64,000 bases of DNA from positions 62,001 to 126,000 of the forward strand of contig JACKEQ010000008.1 in assembly GCA_020632885.1 (NCBI GenBank), given 5' to 3'. This DNA comes from Alphaproteobacteria bacterium (GTDB taxonomy: Bacteria; Myxococcota_A; UBA796; GCA-2862545). The notes beneath the pieces were generated by a model, which ran no database searches, had not been told where the DNA came from, and saw nothing but the letters and a program-made list of their open reading frames with translations. Made by a program: the position numbers and the translations under genes. Numbering within the stretch: position 1 is the stretch's first letter; every line of letters begins with the position of its first letter. This document shows positions 1 through 7,388 of this stretch, one piece after another.

Positions 1-134
1 CCACCGTCGAGCCCGAGCGCCCCGCGCTCCAGGGGGTCCTGCTCGACGCGGTGCCCCTCACGGCCACCGAGAAGTCCGAGGGCACGCAGACGAAGAAGGC
101 CTCGAGCACGACCGTGGTCGAGCCCCAGAGCTGA
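1..134 (+). CDS. 3' end of a truncated unknown gene
   Basis: Only the last 43 codons are present, read in the frame beginning at base 3 and stopping at TGA 132-134. The visible peptide is polar and rich in Thr, Glu and Val and ends in VVEPQS. It has no membrane segment and no motif I recognise. Its existence as a real gene rests on the open frame reaching the window edge and on the tight 29-base gap to the cytochrome gene. Function unknown. Confidence 0.45.
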   Translation, partial: TVEPERPALQGVLLDAVPLTATEKSEGTQTKKASSTTVVEPQS

Positions 135-151
135 TCGGCCGGCCGCGCTGG

Positions 152-157
152 TAGCAT
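152..157 (+). promoter_or_regulatory. -10-like hexamer giving a probable leaderless transcript
   Basis: TAGCAT lies six bases before the ATG at 164, and there is no Shine-Dalgarno sequence. A transcript starting at the usual distance from a -10 box would begin at or next to the start codon. No convincing -35 box is visible. Confidence 0.35.
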
Positions 158-163
158 CCGCCG

Positions 164-1315
164 ATGCTCCGCCTGCTCCCGTTCCTCGTCGTCGCCGCCT
201 GCGCCGCCGCGCCCGCCGCCCCGGACACGCTCCCGGCACCCACGGTGGCCGCGCTCCGGGCGGGTGACTGCAACCTCTGCCACGCCGTCCCCGGCGTGGA
301 GAGCCCCGCGACCGATGCGTCGTGCTCGGGGTGCCACCTCTGGATCCGCGACGTCTCGCGCGACGCGCCGCGCCGCAAGGTGGCGATGGAGACCTTCCCG
401 TACTGGGAGCGCTACGAGCGGAACGTGCACAGCTACATGGAGGTCCCGAGCCTCGAGGTCGCCATGGCGCGGCTCGAGCCGCGCTGGGTGGAGCGGTGGC
501 TGCAGGATCCCCACGACGTCCGCACGCGGATGGGCGAGGGGATGCCGCGCTTCGGGTTCGGTCCCACCGAGGCGGCCGCCATCGCGAAGGGGTTCGCGGT
601 GCGGAACGTACCGGTGGCGAAGACCCCCAAGCCCGACCGGAAGAACGTGGAGGCGGGCCGCGCGAAGATGCTCACCGCCGGATGCCCCGCGTGCCACAAC
701 CTCGGTGGGGCGCTCGTCGCCAGCCCCGGTGTGCCCTCCGCGCCCGACCTCGCGTTCACCCGAGACCGCATGGACCCGGATCGCGTGGTGGCGTGGATCG
801 AGGATCCCAAGGCCATCTCGCCCATGGCCTCCATGCCGTCGTTCGGGGTGTCCCACGACGACGCCATCCTGATGCGCGACTTCATCTTCCTCGCGGACCC
901 CGGCTGGACCGAGCCCGCCGACGATCTCCCGCCCGTGGAGGCCCTCGGGCGCCCGGTGGCCTGGGCCGAGGTGGAGGAGCGCGTGTTCGGCAAGATCTGC
1001 GCGCACTGCCACATGGACCCCGCCCTCCCGCAGAACCAGGGGCGCACGGGGCCCGGCAACGGCGGGGGATTCGGCTGGCCGGCCACCGGGATCCACCTGC
1101 AGTCGCCCGAGGCCATCCGGCCCCACGCGGACGCGATCGTGCCCGCGCTCCTCCGACGGCGCGCGGAGGCCCGTCGGGATCGCGTGCGTCCGGGCGAGCG
1201 TCCCGCGACCCTCACGCGTCCCGAGAAGCCGGGGATGCCCCTGGGTCTCCCGCCGCTCGAGGACGAGGAGATCGCGCTCGTCATGGCGTGGATCGCGCAG
1301 GGTCTGCCGGAATAG
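164..1315 (+). CDS. Multihaem c-type cytochrome, exported
   Basis: A 383-residue exported cytochrome c, presumably an electron carrier in the periplasm or on the outer envelope. Four haem-binding CXXCH motifs are visible: CNLCH (36-40), CSGCH (54-58), CPACH (174-178) and CAHCH (279-283). Two repeated stretches, RMGEGMPRFG near 125 and MASMPSFG near 221, look like the loops that supply the distal methionine ligand in cytochrome c domains. The N-terminus is a short signal peptide (MLRLLPFLVVAAC). Cys13 could be a lipobox cysteine (VAAC), so a lipoprotein is possible. The first two CXXCH motifs are only 18 residues apart, a different arrangement from the two later domains. The redox partner cannot be told from the neighbours. 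Confidence 0.8.
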   Translation: MLRLLPFLVVAACAAAPAAPDTLPAPTVAALRAGDCNLCHAVPGVESPATDASCSGCHLWIRDVSRDAPRRKVAMETFPYWERYERNVHSYMEVPSLEVAMARLEPRWVERWLQDPHDVRTRMGEGMPRFGFGPTEAAAIAKGFAVRNVPVAKTPKPDRKNVEAGRAKMLTAGCPACHNLGGALVASPGVPSAPDLAFTRDRMDPDRVVAWIEDPKAISPMASMPSFGVSHDDAILMRDFIFLADPGWTEPADDLPPVEALGRPVAWAEVEERVFGKICAHCHMDPALPQNQGRTGPGNGGGFGWPATGIHLQSPEAIRPHADAIVPALLRRRAEARRDRVRPGERPATLTRPEKPGMPLGLPPLEDEEIALVMAWIAQGLPE

Positions 1316-1316
1316 C

Positions 1317-1346
1317 TTGCGTCCCCCAGGCGACAGGAACTAGACT
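1317..1346 (+). promoter_or_regulatory. Candidate housekeeping promoter for the M23 peptidase
   Basis: TTGCGT (1317-1322) and TAGACT (1341-1346) are separated by 18 bases and lie about 90 bases before the peptidase start. This is the best -35/-10 pair in the gap. It is judged by eye only. Confidence 0.35.
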
Positions 1347-1435
1347 CGTCAACACTCGCCTTCGAGTCCTTCCTGAATGCCGGACCGCCCGGTCCACCCC
1401 TCCGATGCCCGTCCCCCGGGTCTGTGGAGCTCCTC

Positions 1436-2482
1436 ATGACGCGCTTCGATCCTCCCGGTGGTCGCCCCTGGGGCCTGTTCGGCCTCTGCGGCGCCAGCCT
1501 GCTGCTCAACCTCGTGCTCGGCACCCGGCTCCTGATGATGCCGGAGCCCCCGCCGGCCCCCGGTCGCCTGGTGGCCGATGGGCCCGCGCCCGCCGCGGTG
1601 GTCGCGGCCCACGACACCCCGCGCGTCGTGCCCGCCGAGCCCGTCGCGGACGAGCCCGTCGCGGCGGCCGAGAAGGTCGAGGTCCTCGAGGAGGTCGTGG
1701 CCCCCGCGGTCCCGAGCGACATCCGGGTGCGCTCGCTGGACGTGAGCCACAGCCTGGCCCGCACGTTCTCCGATGGTCTCGGCGACGACGGGCGCTTCGT
1801 GTCCGCCGTGTTCGCCCGCCTGTTCGTGTTCGACCTCGACCTCCGTCGCGACATCCAGAAGGGCGACAGCCTCGCGGTCGCCTGGCGGGGCGAGGGCCCG
1901 GACGTGGAGGTGGTGGCGGCCCGCTACACCTCGAAGAAGCGCGGCACCCTCACGGCCTACCGCTACCAGGTCGAGGGCGAGCGGTACCCGCGGTGGTTCG
2001 ACGCCGAGGGCAACGACGTCTCCCGCGAGCTCCTGAACAGCCCGATCGACGGCTACGAGCAGATCACGAGCCTGCTCCACGACCGTCCCACCCACCGCGG
2101 CATGGACTTCAAGGCCGACGACGGGACGCCCATCAAGTCCGGTGCGAACGGGGTCGTCACGCGCACGAACTGGAACACCGGCGCCAATGGCGGTTGCATC
2201 GAGGTCCGCTACGCGGACGGCACCGTCGCGAAGTACCTGCACCTCTCCCAGGTGGGCGTGAAGGAGGGCGAGCGCGTCCAGCAGGGTGCGGTGCTCGGGC
2301 TGTCCGGCAACACGGGCCGCTCCACGGCGCCCCACCTGCACTACGAGCTCGCGAAGAACGACAAGGTCGTCGACCCGATCGACTACCACGGCGTCCGGCG
2401 GCCCGTGGTGCCCGCCGCGGACCGCGCCGCGTTCGACGCGACCGTTGCCGAGCTGGACGGCTGGTTGTCCGGGGGGGCCTGA
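1436..2482 (+). CDS. M23 family metallopeptidase (murein hydrolase or activator)
   Basis: A 348-residue envelope protein of the LytM/M23 zinc peptidase family, which cuts peptidoglycan cross-links or activates amidases that do. The N-terminus carries one hydrophobic segment (about residues 11-33), then an Ala/Pro/Glu-rich linker. A middle domain contains FDLDLRRDIQKGDSL, typical of MepM-like proteins, and the C-terminal catalytic domain follows. Both zinc motifs are present: HRGMD (His220, Asp224) and HLH (His300-His302), so the enzyme should be active. I chose the ATG at 1436 because GGAG sits seven bases upstream. An in-frame GTG at 1424 would add four residues and lacks such a site. Confidence 0.85.
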   Translation: MTRFDPPGGRPWGLFGLCGASLLLNLVLGTRLLMMPEPPPAPGRLVADGPAPAAVVAAHDTPRVVPAEPVADEPVAAAEKVEVLEEVVAPAVPSDIRVRSLDVSHSLARTFSDGLGDDGRFVSAVFARLFVFDLDLRRDIQKGDSLAVAWRGEGPDVEVVAARYTSKKRGTLTAYRYQVEGERYPRWFDAEGNDVSRELLNSPIDGYEQITSLLHDRPTHRGMDFKADDGTPIKSGANGVVTRTNWNTGANGGCIEVRYADGTVAKYLHLSQVGVKEGERVQQGAVLGLSGNTGRSTAPHLHYELAKNDKVVDPIDYHGVRRPVVPAADRAAFDATVAELDGWLSGGA

Positions 2483-2577
2483 CGAGGGCGCCCCCCGTGC
2501 GCATGTTCCCGGTGCGAAGGAAATCGGGTGGCGGACCGATGGGTTTCTCCACTACGATGTCTTCAGGGAGCACGCGC

Positions 2578-2733
2578 ATGGCCAAGACCTGGAAGGAAGC
2601 ACTCGAGGACCTCGGCGCCCGCGCGCGTGACATCCTGGCCGAGCTCGGGATCATCGAGCCCGAGCCGGAGCTGGTCCCGGTGCCCGTCCGCACCAAGCGT
2701 CCCGCCCGTCCCGGAGAGCACGACCGCCGTTGA
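2578..2733 (+). CDS. Small unknown protein, 51 residues
   Basis: A short gene starting MAKTWKEALEDLG, with GGGAG about eight bases before the ATG. The first 25 residues should form an amphipathic helix; the rest is a Pro/Glu/Arg-rich tail. Its TGA overlaps the TTG start of the next gene (TTGA), which implies translational coupling and supports it being real. I do not recognise the family. In-frame ATGs at 2539 and 2557 have weaker upstream signals. Confidence 0.6.
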   Translation: MAKTWKEALEDLGARARDILAELGIIEPEPELVPVPVRTKRPARPGEHDRR

Positions 2734-3698
2734 CCGACACGGTGAGTCTGATCGCCGCCGCCCTCGCCGCCGGGCTGGCCGGCGTGGTGGGTCTCCTGCA
2801 CTGGCCGCGGCCGCCTGACCTGGACGCCCCGCGGTGGTTCCGGTTGATGCTCGCGCTGCTCCTGCGCGGTGAGGTCGAAGCGTCCGGCGGCACGCCCGAG
2901 GACTGGCAGGCGGCCGTGGAGCGCTGGGTGCCGTGGAAGGGCGCCCGTCCGGACGACCTCTCGCACCACCCCCTGCTCGTGGACCCCGTCGACCTGCCGC
3001 GGGCCTACGATCTCCGCCGCTGGCTCGGTACGGCCGGCTGGGAGGAGCTGGCGGGCTGGGGTGCCGGGACGTCCGCCGCGGTGCCCGAGGCCGTCGGACG
3101 CCGGCTCCCGGTGATCTGGATGCTGGTGGGCGAGGCGCCCGGGCCCGACCTGCTCGGCGCGCTCGCATCGGTCGTGGGCGAGGTGCTCCGCGTGCCGTAC
3201 GACGGGCCCGACGTCCGCGCGATGCAGGCGGCGCTCGACGGCCTGCCCGACGACGCGGATCCCCGGTTCGTCCTCGTGGGGGCCGGACCCGGCATCCAGG
3301 CCGTGCTGCGCGGGCTGCACGCGAACGAGGGCTTCCGCGACCGCGTGCTGGCCGTGGTGTCGGTGGCCGGCGTGCTCCGCGGAGCCCACCAGGGCCTGTC
3401 GGAGGCCGACGTGGACGGGTGGATGGCCGAGCACTTCACCCAGCGCGAGCTCGACGTGGAGATCGACACGCGCGTGCCCTACGCCGCCCTGCAGTGGATC
3501 GACGCCGATGGGAACGGGGCGTTCGGGCTGCCCGTGCGCGACGCGACCTTCCCGGAGCCCCGCGGCGAGCCGATGGTGCGCGAGTCCATCGACGCCATCG
3601 ACCTCGGGCCCCTGCCGGTCGACAGCGACCCCGTGCGGGTGGCCCGGGCGCTCGTCACCTTCGTGGCGTGCTGGGTGACCTCGCGGCAGGGCGGTTAG
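2730..3698 (+). CDS. Unknown protein with N-terminal membrane helix, possible alpha/beta fold
   Basis: 322 residues, starting at a TTG that overlaps the stop of the small upstream gene. Residues 6-24 form a hydrophobic helix (SLIAAALAAGLAGVVGLLHW) likely to anchor the protein. The remainder is soluble. FVLVGAGPGIQAVL near the middle resembles the strand-turn-helix of a nucleophile elbow or a nucleotide-binding turn, followed by hydrophobic strands (VLAVVSVAGVL). That hints at an alpha/beta-hydrolase-like fold, but the usual GXSXG serine is absent, so I do not assign an activity. It lies 20 bases upstream of tcdA and is probably cotranscribed with it. Confidence 0.6.
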   Translation: MTDTVSLIAAALAAGLAGVVGLLHWPRPPDLDAPRWFRLMLALLLRGEVEASGGTPEDWQAAVERWVPWKGARPDDLSHHPLLVDPVDLPRAYDLRRWLGTAGWEELAGWGAGTSAAVPEAVGRRLPVIWMLVGEAPGPDLLGALASVVGEVLRVPYDGPDVRAMQAALDGLPDDADPRFVLVGAGPGIQAVLRGLHANEGFRDRVLAVVSVAGVLRGAHQGLSEADVDGWMAEHFTQRELDVEIDTRVPYAALQWIDADGNGAFGLPVRDATFPEPRGEPMVRESIDAIDLGPLPVDSDPVRVARALVTFVACWVTSRQGG

Positions 3699-3718
3699 AC
3701 GGACACCGAGAGGTGACC

Positions 3719-4594
3719 ATGCGCAAGATGCACCCGTTCCACCGTACGGAGCTCCTGGTCGGCGGGGAGGGCTACGACACCCTGGCCGGGTCGTTCGTCA
3801 CCGTCGTCGGGCTCGGCGGCGTGGGGTCCTACGCGGCGGAGGCCCTCGTCCGCTCGGGCGTCGGGCGCGTCCGGCTCGTGGACTTCGACCGGGTCTGCGT
3901 CACCAACGTGAACCGCCAGCTCCACGCCACCCGGAAGACCGTGGGCGAGTCGAAGGCCGAGCTCATGGGCGAGCGGTGCACGTCCATCAACCCCAAGGCC
4001 ACCATCGAGGTGCTTCCGGTGTTCTACGAGGAGTCCACCGACGAGGACGTGCTCGGCGACGCCCCGGACCTCGTGCTGGACTGCATCGACAACATGAAGG
4101 CCAAGATCCAGCTCCTGTCGAGCTGCCATCGGCGCGGCCTGCGCGTGATCTCCGCCATGGGCGCGGGCGGCCGGATGGACCCCACGCGCGTGAAGGTGAG
4201 CGACCTCTCGGAGACCCGCATCGACCCCTTCGCGAAGATCGTGCGCGACCTGCTGCGCAAGGAGCACGGCGTCGAGTCGGGCATCGAGTGCGTGTGGACG
4301 GACGAGCCGCCGAACGACCTCGACGCGGCGGCCCAGGCGGCCTTCCGCTGCATCTGCACCGACCGCGACAACGGCAAGCACAGCTGCGACCAGCGGCTCC
4401 AGGTGCAGGGATCCGTGGCCTGGATGCCGTCCATCTTCGGGCTCACCATGGCGGGCACGGCGGTCCACCGCCTGCTCGGGCTGCAGCTCGCGTCCGACGT
4501 CCGGCCCACCCCGCGCATGAAGGCCATGCACGGCAAGCTCTCCAATGCCCGGAAGAAGGAGCTGATCGCCGCGGTGCGCGAGGCCACGCCGTGA
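3719..4594 (+). CDS. tcdA: tRNA threonylcarbamoyladenosine dehydratase TcdA
   Basis: A 291-residue E1-like enzyme of the ThiF/MoeB family that uses ATP to cyclise t6A37 of tRNA to ct6A. The start (MHPFHRTELLVGGEGYDTLA) and the nucleotide-binding turn VVGLGGVGSYAAEALVRSG match the TcdA (YgdL/CsdL) subfamily closely. So do VDFDRVCVTNVNRQLHA and LVLDCIDNMKAK. No ThiS/MoaD-type partner is next door, which agrees with TcdA rather than ThiF or MoeB. The ATG at 3719 follows GAGAGGTGACC. Its TGA overlaps the GTG of the following ChaN-like gene. Confidence 0.9.
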   Translation: MRKMHPFHRTELLVGGEGYDTLAGSFVTVVGLGGVGSYAAEALVRSGVGRVRLVDFDRVCVTNVNRQLHATRKTVGESKAELMGERCTSINPKATIEVLPVFYEESTDEDVLGDAPDLVLDCIDNMKAKIQLLSSCHRRGLRVISAMGAGGRMDPTRVKVSDLSETRIDPFAKIVRDLLRKEHGVESGIECVWTDEPPNDLDAAAQAAFRCICTDRDNGKHSCDQRLQVQGSVAWMPSIFGLTMAGTAVHRLLGLQLASDVRPTPRMKAMHGKLSNARKKELIAAVREATP

Positions 4595-5298
4595 TCCCGG
4601 CGCTGCTCGCGGCGGCCGTCGCCCACGAGTGCGACGAGGTGGCCCTCGACGAGCTCGTGTCCCTCGAGGCCCCCGCGGTGGTGGTGCTCGGCGAGCGTCA
4701 CGGCGCGCGCGACGACATGAAGCGGGCGCTCGCGGTGGTGGAGGCCCTGCGGGCCCGCGGGCCCGTGCGGCTCGCCATGGAGGCCGTGCACGAGTCCAAC
4801 CAGGGCGTGCTCGACGCCTACGCGAAGGGCGAGCTGAAGACGGGTCACCTCCCGCGCGAGCTCCGCTGGGACGAGACCTGGGGCTACGCCTGGAAGCCCT
4901 ACAAGAAGCTCGTCACCGCCAGCCGCTCGGGTGTGCAGGTCGTGGCGGCCGGTCTGGATCTCGGGCCCAAGCCCGCGGACCGCGAGGTCGAGATCCCCGA
5001 CGGCTACGACGCCTTCCTGAAGGAGGCCATCGGTGGGCACGCCCACCAGATGTCCGAGGAGGTGCGGGCGCGCTTCGCGACCAGCATGGCCTGGCGCGAC
5101 TTCCGGATCGGCGAGCTGGCGGCGGAGGGCTGGGACGGCCAGGGCTTCCTGGTGCTCCTCACCGGGCGTGGGCACGTCGAGGGAGGGCTGGGCACCACCT
5201 GGCAGCTCCCGAAGCTGGTGGAGGCTCCGGTCACCTCGGTGGTCCTCGACCACGACGGCGCGCGCTGCCACCCCGGCGACCGCGTCTGGGCGCACTGA
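4591..5298 (+). CDS. ChaN-like (haem-binding uptake, Tiki superfamily) protein
   Basis: A 235-residue protein with the ChaN/Cofac_haem_bdg pattern: VVVLGERHGARDDMKRALAV near the N-terminus, LAMEAVHESNQGVLDAYAKG, then a W...W..Y stretch (RWDETWGYAWKPYKKL). Near the C-terminus it has VLLTGRGHVEGGLG. ChaN proteins have been linked to haem binding, and the wider fold includes membrane proteases (TraB/Tiki), so the exact activity is uncertain. The GTG start overlaps the tcdA stop (GTGA). The first residues (VIPALLAAAVAHE) are weakly hydrophobic, so export is possible but not clear. Confidence 0.65.
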   Translation: MIPALLAAAVAHECDEVALDELVSLEAPAVVVLGERHGARDDMKRALAVVEALRARGPVRLAMEAVHESNQGVLDAYAKGELKTGHLPRELRWDETWGYAWKPYKKLVTASRSGVQVVAAGLDLGPKPADREVEIPDGYDAFLKEAIGGHAHQMSEEVRARFATSMAWRDFRIGELAAEGWDGQGFLVLLTGRGHVEGGLGTTWQLPKLVEAPVTSVVLDHDGARCHPGDRVWAH

Positions 5299-5630
5299 TT
5301 CGCTCCGTCTGCCTCGAGTGCGGGGCCGGGAAGTACGGCGCGCTCACGACCTGCCGGCGCTGCGGGCACCACCCCACGGGCCCGGATGACGAGGCGCGTC
5401 ATCTCCACGTCTCCGAGGACCTCGACGACGCGGCCCGCGCGCGGATCGCGGAGGCCCTGGAGGCCGGACGTCCCGCCGAGCTGGACCTGGAGGCGGTCGG
5501 GAGGATGCGGGCCGACGTCGAGGCCGCCGGGGATGTCCCGCTCGGCTTCACGCTCCTGGTGGCGCTCGGGGCCACCGCGGTGGTCCTCGCGGTCGTGGGG
5601 CTGCCTTGTGTGGTCGTGCTCCTCCTCTGA
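5298..5630 (+). CDS. Zinc-ribbon protein with C-terminal membrane helix
   Basis: About 110 residues. The N-terminus has a zinc ribbon made of two CXXC pairs (CLECG and CRRCG, 14 residues apart). An acidic, Ala-rich helical middle follows, and a hydrophobic segment of about 25 residues ends the protein (TLLVALGATAVVLAVVGLPC). The frame has no ATG, GTG or TTG before the first CXXC. The only candidates are ATT at 5298, sharing a base with the upstream TGA, or CTG at 5295. Either would be a rare start codon and suggests reinitiation after the ChaN-like gene. Function unknown; probably a tail-anchored metal-binding protein. Confidence 0.6.
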   Translation: MRSVCLECGAGKYGALTTCRRCGHHPTGPDDEARHLHVSEDLDDAARARIAEALEAGRPAELDLEAVGRMRADVEAAGDVPLGFTLLVALGATAVVLAVVGLPCVVVLLL

Positions 5631-5637
5631 CCCCGTT

Positions 5638-5656
5638 GGGCGCGATCCCCGGTTGT
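5638..5656 (+). repeat. Left terminal inverted repeat of the insertion sequence
   Basis: It begins GGGCGCGAT and pairs with 7200-7218 with three mismatches. It starts seven bases after the stop of the zinc-ribbon gene. Confidence 0.55.
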
Positions 5657-5750
5657 CACGAGTCTGGTCCGGACTCGTCATTCCTGACGTTGCACGATCC
5701 ACCCGACGAAGCCCGTAGACGGCCATGTCTTGTGGTGATCTGCTCTTCCC

Positions 5751-7190
5751 ATGGATCGAGAGACGTTCGTTCGGGAAGCCGTCGTCCAGTTCGAGGCACA
5801 GCTTCGAGCCGCGGTGGAAGCGGTCGAGAGCTCCAGGAACGCGGCCGCGTTCGTCGCCGCCGAACGTCGTGTCCATGACCTGACGCGAGCTCTCGCGGAC
5901 CAGCTGGTCGCGTCGGCTCTTCGGCGGGTGTGCGCCGACAGCGTGCGCACCCGAGAGGAGGTCGAGCGACTTCGGAGCTCCGCCCCCTACATGGACCTGA
6001 AGCTCCAGGGCAAGCGAAGCACTCCAGTCATGCTCCTTGGGGGCACGATCGTGAGTATCGAGGCTCAATATCTGTATGCACGCCCAACCCATCCAACGAT
6101 GACGATCCGCGGAGCTTCGGGTACCGGCGTCTTTCCCGTCCTGGACAGCGTGGGCGTGGCGGACCGCTCGACACCCGCCCTCCGGCTTCGGGTGTCCCAC
6201 GCCGTGGTCGAGGCATCCTCCGTCGGGGCCGCTCGTGAACAGCTCGCCCAGGGCGGGCTGGAAGTCGAGCACAAGCAGGCACTCCGATTCACTTACGCGG
6301 TCGCAGATGCGGCCCTCAAGAGCCGGGCCGCCGACATTCAGAGGCGGCAGCGCCGGGAGGGGCCACTCTCGGGTAGACGGGTGGTGGCTGCGGTGGACGG
6401 AGGGCGCGTGCGGATCCGCCATGCGCTCCGGGGTGCGCCGAAGAAGGGCGGTCGAAGGCCATTCGAGCTCAACTGGCGAGAGCCGAAGGTACTCACGATC
6501 TACGTCGTGGATGACAACGGCCGACGAGACAAGACTTTCAAGAGCCTCATCGACGGCACTCTTGGCGACGCCGATAGCGTCTTTCGACTTCTCTCCTTCC
6601 ATCTGCGGCGACTCGGAGCCCACCAGGCCGCGCACCTGACGCTGATCGGGGACGGCGCACCCTGGATCTGGAACCGGGCGTCGCGTCTGCGGGAGGACGT
6701 CGGGTTGCCACCCGAGCGATTCACCGAGATCCTCGATTACTTCCATGCGATCGAACGCCTGTACGACTTTGCGCGCAGTCGCCCCGGATGGAGCGAGGAG
6801 CGAGCGACCGCCTGGGCACTCTCCAGGAAAGGGCTCCTGAAACAGGGGCGCGTCGGAGACGTCATCCGCTCCATCCGGTCCCACCTCACCGCAGAGGAGG
6901 CGGCAGACGACTCCACCCTGGACTACTGGACCCGGAATCGGGACCGCCTGCGATATTCCCGCTTTCGCAGCCTCCGGCTGCCTATCGGCAGCGGAGCGGT
7001 GGAATCCGCGGTTCGACGCGTCCTCAACCTCCGGATGAAGAGCACCGGCACCTCCTGGAAGGAGGATCACGCAGAGGGAATGCTTCATCTCCGCGCCTAC
7101 TCGAAGGCTGGACGCTGGAACGAAATCGAGGCCTCTGTCCTTGCGATCGCAGGATGGAAGCCAAAGAGGCGGCGACGACCCCTCAAGTGA
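5751..7190 (+). CDS. DDE transposase, probably ISKra4 family
   Basis: A 479-residue transposase. The three acidic catalytic positions can be placed at VVAAVDGGRVRIR (first Asp), TLIGDGAPWIWNRA (second Asp) and LPIGSGAVESAVRR (Glu). ILDYFHAIERLYDFA between the last two, and the RMKSTGTSW that follows the Glu, are typical of the ISKra4/ISAzba1-type transposases. The frame is uninterrupted, so the element could be active. Codon choice is visibly less biased to G/C at third positions than in neighbouring genes (for example attcacttacgcggtcgcag), which fits recent acquisition. The family call is from motif memory, not a search. Confidence 0.8.
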   Translation: MDRETFVREAVVQFEAQLRAAVEAVESSRNAAAFVAAERRVHDLTRALADQLVASALRRVCADSVRTREEVERLRSSAPYMDLKLQGKRSTPVMLLGGTIVSIEAQYLYARPTHPTMTIRGASGTGVFPVLDSVGVADRSTPALRLRVSHAVVEASSVGAAREQLAQGGLEVEHKQALRFTYAVADAALKSRAADIQRRQRREGPLSGRRVVAAVDGGRVRIRHALRGAPKKGGRRPFELNWREPKVLTIYVVDDNGRRDKTFKSLIDGTLGDADSVFRLLSFHLRRLGAHQAAHLTLIGDGAPWIWNRASRLREDVGLPPERFTEILDYFHAIERLYDFARSRPGWSEERATAWALSRKGLLKQGRVGDVIRSIRSHLTAEEAADDSTLDYWTRNRDRLRYSRFRSLRLPIGSGAVESAVRRVLNLRMKSTGTSWKEDHAEGMLHLRAYSKAGRWNEIEASVLAIAGWKPKRRRRPLK

Positions 7191-7199
7191 CTTCGAACC

Positions 7200-7218
7200 A
7201 CAATCGGTCATCGCGCCC
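7200..7218 (-). repeat. Right terminal inverted repeat of the insertion sequence
   Basis: It ends ATCGCGCCC and is complementary to 5638-5656 at 16 of 19 positions. It lies just downstream of the transposase stop. Confidence 0.55.
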
Positions 7219-7317
7219 GATCCCGTTCCGTTTGACGGTCAACACGTCCTGGCCCGCGAACAACGGGGAAACCAGCATACTTCGAGCCAGGGCGTGGTGA
7301 GCGTCAAGAGGAGGCAA

Positions 7318-7358
7318 GGCCCGCGCGAAGCGGGCCGCGCAGGCCGCCTTCGGCGGCC
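7318..7358. repeat. Two tandem GC hairpins
   Basis: Two perfect 7-bp stems lie side by side. GGCCCGC/GCGGGCC has loop GCGAA (7318-7336), and GGCCGCC/GGCGGCC has loop TTC (7342-7358). They lie between the insertion sequence and the aspartoacylase-like gene. There is no U-run, so a classical terminator is unlikely. They could be a REP-like element or an mRNA leader structure. The rest of 7191-7388 shows no gene. Confidence 0.5.
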
Positions 7359-7388
7359 GGAGTGATCAGTTGGGGTTACGGGGCCCGG

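Larger units (their letters stand above)
5638..7218 (+). mobile_element. Insertion sequence, 1.58 kb, ISKra4-like
   Basis: A single-gene insertion sequence. The ends are an imperfect inverted repeat: 5638-5656 (GGGCGCGATCCCCGGTTGT) pairs with 7200-7218 (ACAATCGGTCATCGCGCCC), 16 of 19 positions matching with a perfect outer block of nine. CCCGTT abuts the left end (5632-5637) and recurs at 7222-7227, three bases past the right repeat. It may be a target duplication if the true right end is 7221. The element sits between the zinc-ribbon gene and the aspartoacylase-like gene and breaks no visible reading frame. Confidence 0.65.

Noticed and set aside
1316..1435. tRNA or small RNA in the gap before the M23 gene
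   Set aside because: No cloverleaf or strong stem-loop set could be drawn; the gap fits an ordinary promoter and leader.
322..2733. 803-residue plus-strand open frame across the cytochrome and M23 genes
   Set aside because: A GC-rich shadow frame, Arg/Gly/Pro-rich without motifs, overlying two well-supported genes in other frames. Only its last 51 codons are a gene.
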